Part shown: in pieces, positions 9,257-16,689 of the stretch
How the letters are laid out: every line of letters starts with the position of its first letter
How positions within the stretch are numbered: position 1 is the first letter of the stretch
Source of the DNA: Nemertoderma westbladi
Taxonomy: Eukaryota > Xenacoelomorpha > Nemertodermatida > Nemertodermatidae
Reading direction: 5' to 3'
Length of the DNA: 21,235 nt
NCBI GenBank assembly: GCA_032718475.1
Contig: JAUCBJ010005489.1
Location: 1 to 21,235 of the forward strand
Notes under the pieces: model-generated
Told to the model about the DNA's origin: nothing
The model's database searches: none
The model's input: only the letters and a program-made list of their open reading frames with translations
Translations under genes and position numbers: made by a program

Positions 9257-9267
9257 CTCTCCCACCT

Positions 9268-9276
9268 AATCGACTT
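9268..9276 (+). repeat. Left 9-bp target-site duplication of the foldback element
   Basis: AATCGACTT occurs here and in the same orientation at 10516-10524, immediately outside the two inverted ends of the element at 9277-10515. Nine-base duplications are known for Mutator-like and foldback transposons. Confidence 0.8.
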
Positions 9277-9397
9277 GGATCTAGGACACTTCCCCCCCGG
9301 ACACTTCCCCCCCGGACACTTCCCCCCCGCCCAAGTAGGACACTTCCCCCCCGGACACTTCCCCCCCGGACACTTGCCCCCCGGACACTTCCCCCCC
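9277..9397 (+). repeat. Left inverted end: 3+4 tandem 15-mers
   Basis: Seven outer bases (GGATCTA) precede three copies of GGACACTTCCCCCCC. A spacer (GCCCAAGTA) and four more copies follow, one with a C-to-G change. All copies keep seven-base C runs except the changed unit. Open frames across it give repetitive Pro/Thr/Arg peptides and are not genes. Confidence 0.92.
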
Positions 9398-9572
9398 AGT
9401 TAAAGTGTTAAAATTAATCTGGGTGCATCAAAGCAATAAACAAAAGTTAAAGATGGTTACAGGACAAGTTGTATCTAGACAAGTTTTTTCAAAATTATAA
9501 AAGAAACATTTTTATAGTCAAATTTTGTTTGTTTTTCTTTTAATTCCTTTAATTCTTTTAATTTCTTTTAAT

Positions 9573-9716
9573 TGGGGGCTGCCGCCCCCAAACCCCCGCT
9601 TCTTTTGTTGGGGGCTGCCGCCCCCAAACCCCCGCTTCTTTTCTTGGGGGCTGCCGCCCCCAAACCCCCGCTTCTTTTCTTGGGGGTTATCGCCCCCAGA
9701 CCCCGGCATTTCCCTG
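9573..9716 (+). repeat. 36-bp GC-rich hairpin array inside the foldback element
   Basis: Three near-identical 36-base units (9573-9608, 9609-9644, 9645-9680) and a degenerate fourth (9681-9716). Each exact unit carries a perfect 8-bp stem, TTGGGGGC with GCCCCCAA, closed by a TGCC loop, followed by AAACCCCCGC and a pyrimidine linker. In the fourth unit the loop-proximal bases differ, but pairing is kept by a T-G wobble. The CCCCC of one unit can alternatively pair with the GGGGG of the next. The period is a multiple of three, so frames stay open on both strands by accident. Confidence 0.92.
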
Positions 9717-10392
9717 AGTGCCCGTGGTGAAAGACTTAAGACCACTTTGAAATAATTAATTCATGTTTGTATCATCAGATAATAAATTGACTAAGCCTAA
9801 AGTAGGAGCTGTATTGAATGTTAACCAATTTAATATATAAATTACTACAATATTATATAATTCAACAAAATCCTATTAAAAATATTGCAAGTAACCAGGA
9901 AATTTAATATGTAGTGTGTATAATATCTATATAGTATGTATAGTAATATGTATATCAATATGTAATGCTGAACACAGAATACAGGTCGACGCATATCGAT
10001 TTTACCCTGGAGAGGTATAATTTTGATTGCAACAATAATATTCATCCCCATCTGCTACAATTTGAAGAAGACTATTACATAATAATACCTATAATTAAAA
10101 CAATTAATTATTATAATTCTATAGTTAATAAAAACAGTATATCATTACGGGGATGGAATTTATAGGTCATCTAATATAATTAATTGTTTAAAGATTAGCA
10201 AACAATACGATGTAATTGCATTGATAAAACCCATAAATAAAACTTGGATATGAAATGTAAATTCGGGATGCATAAGACTGTAAGATCACTTTCTGAGCTA
10301 CGAAAGGAAAATTGGATACAACTTATCTGGATACAAGCGGTCCGTTTACCTTACAAAATGAAAAATACGAATGTGCGAAGTTAAGAACAGTC
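9717..10392. other. AT-rich interior of the foldback element
   Basis: No gene is visible. A short stem (GTGGT 9724-9728 with ACCAC 9741-9745) follows the hairpin array. The rest is low-complexity AT-rich sequence. The sequence just inside the left inverted end has no matching inverted copy just inside the right one, so homology between the ends is limited to the 15-mer arrays. Confidence 0.6.
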
Positions 10393-10515
10393 GGGGGGGA
10401 AGTGTCCGCGGGGGGGAAGTGTCTGGGGGGGAAGTGTCCGGGGGGGAAGTGTCCTACTTGAGCGGGGGGGAACTGTCCGGGGGGGAAGTGTCCGGGGGGG
10501 AAGTGTCCGAACACC
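10393..10515 (-). repeat. Right inverted end: 4+3 tandem 15-mers
   Basis: Read on the minus strand it starts GGTGTTC (7 bases), then three 15-mers, the spacer GCTCAAGTA (one change from the left spacer), then four 15-mers with a two-base GC insertion before the innermost. Two units carry single substitutions. On the plus strand the seven-base G runs are spaced 8 bases apart, giving potential for G-quadruplex structure. Confidence 0.92.
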
Positions 10516-10524
10516 AATCGACTT
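10516..10524 (+). repeat. Right 9-bp target-site duplication
   Basis: Second copy of AATCGACTT in direct orientation, directly abutting the right inverted end. It confirms the boundaries of the element. Confidence 0.8.
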
Positions 10525-10763
10525 ATATTGAACAGGCAGTCTTAAGTTGCATATCCCGGCTAACGGCAGCAATATCGAGTATAGGCCTTATACAGTTATA
10601 CTGCTGTCAAGGCGTGACTGCTGTACTGCCCTATCAGCCTATACAACAACAGCATGATCCTAAAACACTGTCTGAGTCTAACTGGAACATATCGGCATAC
10701 GAATGAAAGGCATTAGGCCTATACTGGTTTCTGGTCCGTGTTTGAATAGATGATTGAGTGAGC

Positions 10764-10913
10764 TCGCGATGCCTCCAAAATAGCATCATCGCGGCGTGCT
10801 TTACTTCTTTAAAATTGCCTCGCAGCATCGTCGCACTTCAATATTTCGCCGGCGTGTGGCGCGCTTTAAAATATCGCCGGCCGGCATCTCGCTACAAAAT
10901 TACGTCAGCGCGG
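10764..10913. other. CpG-dense patch
   Basis: About 20 CpG dinucleotides fall within 150 bases, in surroundings that are otherwise AT-rich. The patch includes GCGCGC, CGCCGGCG and GCCGGCCGGC-type runs and an imperfect repeat around CTTTAAAAT. It may be a promoter, an unmethylated fragment or part of an old element. No gene start can be tied to it. Confidence 0.45.
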
Positions 10914-11057
10914 TATCTGGCCAATATCAAACTAAATTACCGGTACCCATTTACAAGCTGACAGGCCTAGTTGACTCTGACTGTCATTGCTTTACTGCAT
11001 TGCTGCTGTACTGTGTGTTGGTGATAGGTGTATGGAACGCCAATAGCGCCATAATGT

Positions 11058-11291
11058 TACCACCAACTAATAGTTGGTAGCTACTTTTTTATTTGGTACA
11101 AAAAGTATCTACCATGTATTGAGCCAATAGGAAAAAAGTACCTACCAACTAGTTATTGGTAGCTACATTTTTGTTATTGGCCAGTTTATTTTAGCCAATA
11201 GGAAAAAAGTACCTACCATATATTTAGCCAATAGGAAAACAGTACCTACCAACTAGTTGGTAGCTATTAAGTTAATTTTATTGGTAGCTCA
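11058..11291. repeat. Cluster of palindromes and inverted repeats
   Basis: Three palindromes, ACCAACTA-A-TAGTTGGT (11062-11078), ACCAACTAGTTATTGGT (11144-11160, imperfect) and ACCAACTAGTTGGT (11248-11261, perfect), alternate with three copies of a 25-bp motif running from GCCAATAGG to GTACCTACCA (starts 11123, 11194, 11227). Related inverted copies lie at 11075-11096 and near 11157-11182. The block can fold back in several registers. It looks like a miniature inverted-repeat element that has duplicated its arms internally. No coding content. Confidence 0.75.
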
Positions 11292-11453
11292 TTAAATTCC
11301 CTCCTAAATCAGCCAATCGCTAAGGGGAAGATAAAATCACATAAATATGTCCATTTATATCATCCCCTAAAATAGGAGGAGAAATTAATCAATTTGTGAA
11401 TTATTACACCCCGTAAATAATAAATCCGCGCTCTTTTGGAGGGGAATTAAATG
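11291..11453. mobile_element. Possible small inverted-repeat element
   Basis: ATTAAATTCCCTCC (11291-11304) and its near-complement GGAGGGGAATTAAAT (11439-11453, one base longer) face each other 134 bases apart. A further related TAGGAGGAGAAATTA lies between them. No target duplication could be fixed, so this is tentative. Confidence 0.35.
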
Positions 11454-11467
11454 TTTTTGCGCGTGAT

Positions 11468-12081
11468 TTAATGTAGCAGGGTTTTAAAACCAAATGTTGC
11501 CATATTCACAATGTTATAGGCTTTCACAGGGGTAGTCTTCGGAGCTATTTTAACTTGACTTACCCTACTGGTGATGGGACAAACAGGCAAGCAATAATCT
11601 TTGATCGGGATTATTTTTGGGGGCACCTTAGCGAGCAAAATGTTTAGGCCGGAATGTGATCCACATATATGTGTAAAGCTATAGCATGCCAACGGAAACC
11701 CAACGGAAACTCACCACCTGATTATTGTCATATTTTGCACAGGAAAATGTTTGTTGTTCCAGAGGTTACTGCTAAGAATGCTGGTTTACCTGGAAACAAG
11801 GCATTAGCAATGTTTCTAGAAGCTTTATCAATGTAAGCTGTGTAGTCGGCGTATGTTGTAATGGGGGTAAGCTTGGCGAATTCCTCTCGTGTTTGGATTC
11901 GTTGGTGTATTTTATCTCTGGAATATTCAGTATCTTTAAAATCGTGAAGGAAATTTAACAGATAGCGTTTTTGAACTTCGGCAATATTAATGGAAGTTTT
12001 ATCCAATCGCCACTTACCAATAATGACAATAATGGCAATAATAACGAACAGTAAGCAACAATAGGCAATAATAAACAACAA
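11468..12081 (-). pseudogene. Truncated, frameshifted partial copy of the GH3 gene
   Basis: Two broken minus-strand frames correspond to consecutive parts of the GH3 protein encoded at 6369-8339. The upstream frame (11728-12081) matches residues about 93-181, and the downstream frame (11468-11692) matches residues about 205-264. A small deletion changes the ATP-binding TSGTSG to TSGTTN and shifts the frame. An 11-bp tandem duplication (11689-11699 and 11700-11710) shifts it again. Everything after about residue 264, including the YGASE-like and YRxxD motifs, is missing. The original N-terminus is replaced by low-complexity AAT/AAC sequence. It is not functional as a GH3 enzyme. Confidence 0.9.
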
Positions 12082-12724
12082 TGAACAACTATAGGCAAAA
12101 ATGAATGAACAATAACGGACAATATTAGGTGCCTACCCCGTTATTCTTGATCACTGATGCATGACCTGTACTATAGATACGACCCGTCAAGCTGCTGCAA
12201 AGCCTCTAAATTTAGTGGGCCAGTTATTTCTCTTTGATAGAATCTCTGAAACAATATTTCAGGCGGGTCGAAAGTACCTGGCCTTAACTAAAATTATGTC
12301 CTCTTTCAGATGAGACAAATAAAAATGTAATAGCTCCAGTAGTTTTCGAGATACGAGAAGTTCTTGGCACCCATACCATATCAACACCTTTCAGAATTGA
12401 TAAAATTACACAAAATCACCCTTCAAAGAGTTTGGTATAACCAATAAAAACCATAATATGTTTTTTGTTTTGTTGAATTCATTATCAGTAATCGAAAGCA
12501 AGATTAGAAGCAACATTTTCATTTCTTTTAATAGATACTTAAAGAGCACCAAAAGTGCAAGTAACACCTTTTTCAAAAGTGGTAATTGGCCGTAAAGTTT
12601 GGCTACTGAGGTTTTAGAATGTGCTGATTGCATTTGGAAGGTTTATTCCTCTACATCAAACATATTGAAGAGTTATGTAATATAACAACATAGGCATGTT
12701 GTCATATTAGTTATTATTATAGTC
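12082..12724. other. Non-coding stretch between GH3 fragment and satellite
   Basis: The first part is AAC/AAT-rich low-complexity sequence. The remainder has no supported gene or clear repeat structure. The minus-strand frame at 12406-12633 is Leu-rich with no recognisable features, and I do not call it. Confidence 0.5.
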
Positions 12725-13806
12725 ATATTAGCCAGATAATATACACATACGCCAATATTGGTTACACCTTGTCATATAATTGATCACAATGTAGTTCAGT
12801 TTTTAGCACAATATTAGTTAGCCAGATAATATACACACATACGCCAATATTGGTTACACCTTGTCATATAATTGATCACAATGTAGTTCAGTTGATAGCA
12901 CAATATTAGTTAGCCAGATAATATACACACACGCCAATATTGGTTACACTTTGTCATATAATTGATCACAATGTACTTCAGTTGTTAGCACAATATTAGT
13001 TTGCCAGATAATATACACACAGACACCAATATTTGTTACACTTTGTCATATAATTGATCACAATGTAGTTCAGTTGATAGCACAATATTAGTTAGCCAGA
13101 TAATATACACACAGACACCAATATTTGTTACACTTTGTCATATAATTGATCACAATGTAGTTCAGTTGATAGCACAATATTAGTTAGCCAGATAATATAC
13201 ACACAGACACCAATATTTGTTACACTTTGTCATATAATTGATCACAATGTAGTTCAGTTGTTAGCAGAATATTAGTTAGCCAGATAATATAAACACACAC
13301 TCGCTAATATTGGTTACACCTTGTAATATAATTGATCACAATGTAGTTCAGTTGATAGCACAATATTAGTTAGCCAGATAATATACACACATACGCTAAT
13401 ATTGGTTACACCTTGTCATATAATTGATCACAATGTAGTTCAGTTTTTAGCACAATATTAGTTAGCCAGATAATATACACACTCGCTAATATTGGTTACA
13501 CCTTGTCATATAATTGATCACAATGTAGTGCAGTTGATAGCACAATATTAGTTAGCCAGATAATATACACACTCGCTAATATTGGTTACACCTTGTCATA
13601 TAATTGATCACTATGTAGTTCGTTGATAGCACAATATTAGTTAGCCAGATAATATACACACACGCCAATATTGGTTACACCTTGTCATATCATATAATTG
13701 ATTACACTGTAGTTCAGTTGTTAGCACTTGTAATATTATATAGTTAGCCAGATAATATACACACACACCAATATTGGTTACACCTTGTCATATAATTGAT
13801 CACAAT
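12725..13806 (+). repeat. 92-bp satellite, about 12 copies
   Basis: Units begin (at GCCAGATAATATA) at 12731, 12821, 12913, 13003, 13095, 13187, 13279, 13373, 13465, 13555, 13644 and 13747. The period is mainly 90-92 bases, with one 94, one 89 and one 103. Each unit contains GGTTACACCTTGTCATATAA, ATTGATCACAAT and TTAGCACAATATTAGTTA-type segments. Units starting at 13003, 13095 and 13187 share the variant GACACCAATATTTGTTACAC, while those starting at 13279 to 13555 share GCTAATATTGGTTA. Neighbouring copies are therefore more alike than distant ones, as expected from local unequal exchange. Repeats have no unique spacers, so this is not a CRISPR array. Confidence 0.95.
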
Positions 13807-13812
13807 TACTAC

Positions 13813-14099
13813 AATACACCTAACAGTAATCGGGTGGAAGCGATACACCTAACAGTAAACGGGTGGAAGTGATACACCTAACATGTATATTTACTATATA
13901 TTCCCATTGCAGCTGCATGGGGGCGCAAGGTAAAAAAACACACTGAAAATTTATCTGGCAAATTAAATTCACCTAACATAGCTTGGAACTTTGGGATATG
14001 ATTTTTTCGTGATTTGAGACAACTGTTAGCGGAAAGTGTTAGCACAATTGCAAAGTTAGCACAATGATTGTGGGAATCTGGCGAAATGTTAGGTGTATT
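13813..14099. mobile_element. Candidate miniature inverted-repeat element beside the satellite
   Basis: A perfect 13-bp inverted pair, AATACACCTAACA (13813-13825) and TGTTAGGTGTATT (14087-14099), bounds a 287-bp segment. The left end is iterated: ATACACCTAACA recurs at 13843 and 13872, giving a 29-bp tandem repeat with CGGGTGGAAG inside. The interior carries GTTAGCACAAT twice (near 14037-14065), a string also present in the satellite units. I could not define a target-site duplication. Confidence 0.55.
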
Positions 14100-14560
14100 A
14101 CGCTTTAGCACGCGCAGCACTTTCCAACTTTAACTGCTACTGCCTGCCTGCTTAGGCCTACAGATTTAGATATTATGTCCAGACCAAGATTAGACCCTCC
14201 TTGCTGCCAGCCCAGCCCCTGTCTGTAGAGGTGACAATAACTAGTCAAATAGACATATACCGACGTAATCAGTTGTAATAATGATAAGGCATTGATGCCT
14301 AACAGCATAATTCAGTCAGCAGTTATGGAATGCCAAAAGTGCCAGTAGTGACGTAGTACAGTGCAATGCACATACCACATACAGAATAATACACTACATT
14401 ACCGGTCCAGTACCAGACTGCCGTAGTACTGCTGTACTGAAATAGAAAGAAGTGCGCTGGCTGGCACTTAAATTATCGTGCTAAATAATTTTTTTTAGGA
14501 TGGCTAAAACGTCTGTCCTTATCTGATCTCACGGTATCTGACACTTGTTCCACCTTGGTT
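14100..14560. other. Non-coding stretch
   Basis: No gene seen. It contains short CAGTAC/GTACTG palindromic strings and a T-rich run near 14488. Confidence 0.45.
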
Positions 14561-14562
14561 CA

Positions 14563-14782
14563 GAGCCCACCTTGGTGTAGTGGTTATATTGAATTCACAT
14601 CTCACAGAGGTTGTGGGTTCAACCCCGGCATGGGGGCCAAGGTAGTTTTCGTTTCGGCACGAATGCTTTGATCCTTAAATGGTAGCTAAAATGAACACTG
14701 GAGTTTCTGCCCATGTCAGCATGTGAAGTTTCCCCGGTATTCCCTTAAACCCCCCCCCCCCCCCCCCCCCCCCCTCTCTCTG
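14563..14782 (+). mobile_element. tRNA-derived SINE with poly-C/CT tail
   Basis: A perfect Pol III A box (TGGTGTAGTGG, 14573-14583) and a perfect B box (GGTTCAACCCC, 14616-14626) lie 43 bases apart, the normal spacing for a tRNA. The head resembles tRNA-Val in its D-arm region (GTGTAGTGGTTA), but the anticodon and acceptor stems do not pair well, so it is tRNA-derived rather than a tRNA gene. About 120 bases of unrelated body follow, ending in 25 C and a short CT repeat, which may be the 3' tail. No flanking duplication was identified. Confidence 0.65.
14750..14774 (+). repeat. 25-nt poly-C tract
   Basis: An uninterrupted run of 25 C followed by TCTCTCTG, at the end of the SINE. It has the same length as the run at 4730-4754. 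Confidence 0.95.
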
Positions 14783-14844
14783 TAACTAACGCTACTAACT
14801 AAAAGGAATTCATATGTCATATAAAATAAGCTAGAAATTTTAAT

Positions 14845-15520
14845 CTTGTATTTGGCGGCGGGTGCCAAATTTTGGTGCCATTGGGTATTTGAAGCTGTTT
14901 TTTACTCTTAACCCAGTGGCTCCCTTCTGTAAGAAATGTACACACGCCAAATGTCAATATGTGTACTCCTGCCTCATCGGATTCCGATAGCCCACACCTG
15001 CCCCGATGTGCCCACTGCGGATCTTCAGTAGTAAACCAATTTGGTTAGGTCAAATCGAAACATTCACCGGAGACCACCAACTGGCGCGCTATGTGAAGTA
15101 CCATGCAGACACGATGACGGTGAAGCTGTTTTTCCGCAATAGGGGTTTTAGGCATTCTAGTCTCGTTTGGAATATATATGAATTGCACCAGGCATATCAT
15201 CAACGTTGTATTTTTCGGTGCTGTGTGCAAAATTTGGTGCCAGCAAGAACTTTTGAAAATTCACTCAATAGTTCAATTGATTGCGACAACTCATAGTCCT
15301 ATCTTACATTTTAGAGGTTTATGGGGGCTCTGAATTCAATGGAATAAATATTTATCTAACAACTATACATCTCAAACTTATATTTTTCGGAAGTATGGGG
15401 TTTCTTGCGTTATACGGATTTGTGAGGGTTCTGAATTCAATGGATATTTAAAAATTGCATAAGAATTCTGAAACTTGTATTTTTCGGCGGTGGGTGAAAA
15501 TTTTCAACAACATCGTTTAT
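14845..15520. repeat. Diverged internal repeats, probable decayed element
   Basis: A module starting GTATTT(TTC)GGcGG and often continuing into an AAATTTTGGTGCCA-like string recurs in weakened form near 14849, 15209 and 15478. CTGAATTCAATGGA occurs near 15330 and again near 15429. Spacing is irregular. This fits an old, rearranged repeat. Short frames in it look accidental. Confidence 0.35.
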
Positions 15521-16315
15521 TGTTTTGGTTAGAAATTGCCGCCGCTGTAACCTGCTCTTTTCCTTCAATTGGAAGGTAACAACATCGCTTATTGATTTCC
15601 ACCTTCCACCCACCTTCATTCATCGTTTGGGTATAAACTCCGTTGTATCAGCTGGCAATCAGGGCAATATGGGGCATGGCATGTTAAAGTGTTTCGCCAT
15701 ATTCGGCAGTACAGTACTGTACAGAGGTACTGTACCTCTTCCTGCCTTCCCTTTAGCGTAACAAACAAACAATAAATATTTTAAATGTAATATACTAATA
15801 AGTACAGTATCATTATTCAATAATATTAATTATAATTAACTTTATATTGATAACTATTAACAAGAAAGATTACTAAAATATTGCAGCAAAGACAGAAAGG
15901 CTGTATTGTTTTGAATAAATGATTAATGTTTCAACACCAACTAAATCTGCGAAAGTTGTTTACATCTGAAACTATCCACATTTGCTGGGGCAATCACACA
16001 ACTTCCATACCCGCCATCCTTCATCCTACTGTATATCGCATTTTTAACATGCCTTTGTTGCCTTGGCTGCATACCGGTATGCCTGAAGGCCTACTGCACT
16101 GCAATGTCATATGATGATACTGATACGTAACATGGCAACCTGATCCCCTATTGGCTATTTACCTATATCTCTTTCTCCTGATTGGTTATAGGATCAGGAC
16201 AGACGTTTTATTCTACCTCGTTTTTTTTTAATGTCAAATTATCTAATTTGGTATTGGCGGTTATTTTCAGCACCGCTACAGCACATCAGCAGTGCCTTTA
16301 TTGGTGAGTGTTAAT
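15521..16315. other. Non-coding stretch with clustered CCAAT-like motifs
   Basis: No supported gene. GTACAGTACTGTAC lies near 15709. An inverted pair CCTGATCC/GGATCAGG occurs at about 16139-16146 and 16191-16198. Several ATTGG pentamers (reverse CCAAT) lie between 16148 and 16303 and might be promoter elements, but no start site is evident. Confidence 0.35.
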
Positions 16316-16462
16316 TTAACATAAACTAACGGGTTGTTTTTCGGCGGGTGGCCTAGACGCCGACATTCTTCGTCCCGTTACGTAAGGGTCCGGCCCACCT
16401 CCTTCTGGTCCGTTGTTAGCGTAAGGTTGATCAACCCGAGGTATGGGGGTGGAGTAGGTAAA
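16316..16462 (-). CDS. Possible Pro-rich terminal exon, unrecognised
   Basis: A minus-strand frame ends in TAA at 16316-16318 and is rich in Pro, Gly, Arg and Tyr. It is locally GC-rich compared with the AT-rich surroundings. A good acceptor (polypyrimidine CCCCTCTGCCTCAG) ends at 16463, so an exon could start at 16462 in phase 0. The frame is also open further upstream to about 16560. It lies downstream of the three-exon minus-strand gene, whose own stop is at 17648, so it would belong to another gene or an alternative transcript. I do not recognise the peptide. Confidence 0.3.
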   Translation of the reverse strand, partial: FTYSTPIPRVDQPYANNGPEGGGPDPYVTGRRMSASRPPAEKQPVSLC

Positions 16463-16597
16463 CTGAGGCAGAGGGGAATGACCACCAATTGGAGGGAACA
16501 TAAAACCTGATCGACACAAAATAGGTCGCCATGAACTAAAACTTATCGAATAGTTTCTGGATTACAGCAATAAGTCGAGGCACATCAAGTGTGATGT

Positions 16598-16686
16598 TAT
16601 ATAATGTAATAGGACAATAGGAACTATCGATAATGTGATATTTTTCGCTAAGGAGAGCATATGATATTGTCCTATTACATTATATA
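16598..16686. mobile_element. Small inverted-repeat element with perfect 22-bp arms
   Basis: Bases 16598-16619 are the exact reverse complement of 16665-16686 (22 of 22), separated by 45 bases. The arms begin TATATAATG. The fold would be a strong hairpin of 89 nt. It could be a miniature transposon, perhaps with TA target preference, or a hairpin RNA source; no flanking duplication beyond TA-rich sequence can be distinguished. Confidence 0.75.
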
Positions 16687-16689
16687 TTT

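Larger units (their letters stand above)
9277..10515. mobile_element. Foldback-like DNA transposon, non-autonomous, 1239 bp
   Basis: A complete element is bounded by a perfect 9-bp direct duplication (AATCGACTT). Its inverted ends (9277-9397 and 10393-10515) mirror each other unit by unit: 7 outer bases, three 15-bp repeats, a 9-bp spacer, then four 15-bp repeats. Ends made of short tandem subrepeats define foldback elements; Drosophila FB and sea urchin TU elements share this plan, and the TU outer repeats are, from memory, also about 15 bp. The interior (9398-10392) has no transposase. It carries a GC-rich array of 36-bp hairpin units and then AT-rich sequence, so movement would require an enzyme in trans. 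The near-identity of the two ends and the perfect duplication suggest a fairly recent insertion. The Mutator-like assignment rests only on duplication length. Confidence 0.85.

Noticed and set aside
9124-9411. Proline/threonine/arginine repeat protein
   Set aside because: It is a reading of the SINE and the 15-mer transposon end; 15 is a multiple of three, so the frame stays open by chance.
9518-9755. Repeat proteins on both strands over the 36-bp array
   Set aside because: The period is a multiple of three, which keeps frames open on both strands; the hairpin structure explains the sequence better.
10323-10706. Gly/Glu/Val or His/Pro repeat proteins
   Set aside because: Readings of the right inverted end of the foldback element.
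12725-13806. CRISPR-like array
   Set aside because: The whole 92-bp unit repeats with no unique spacers, in a eukaryotic setting; it is a satellite.
14563-14640. Functional tRNA gene
   Set aside because: A and B boxes are perfect, but acceptor and anticodon stems pair poorly and a SINE body follows.
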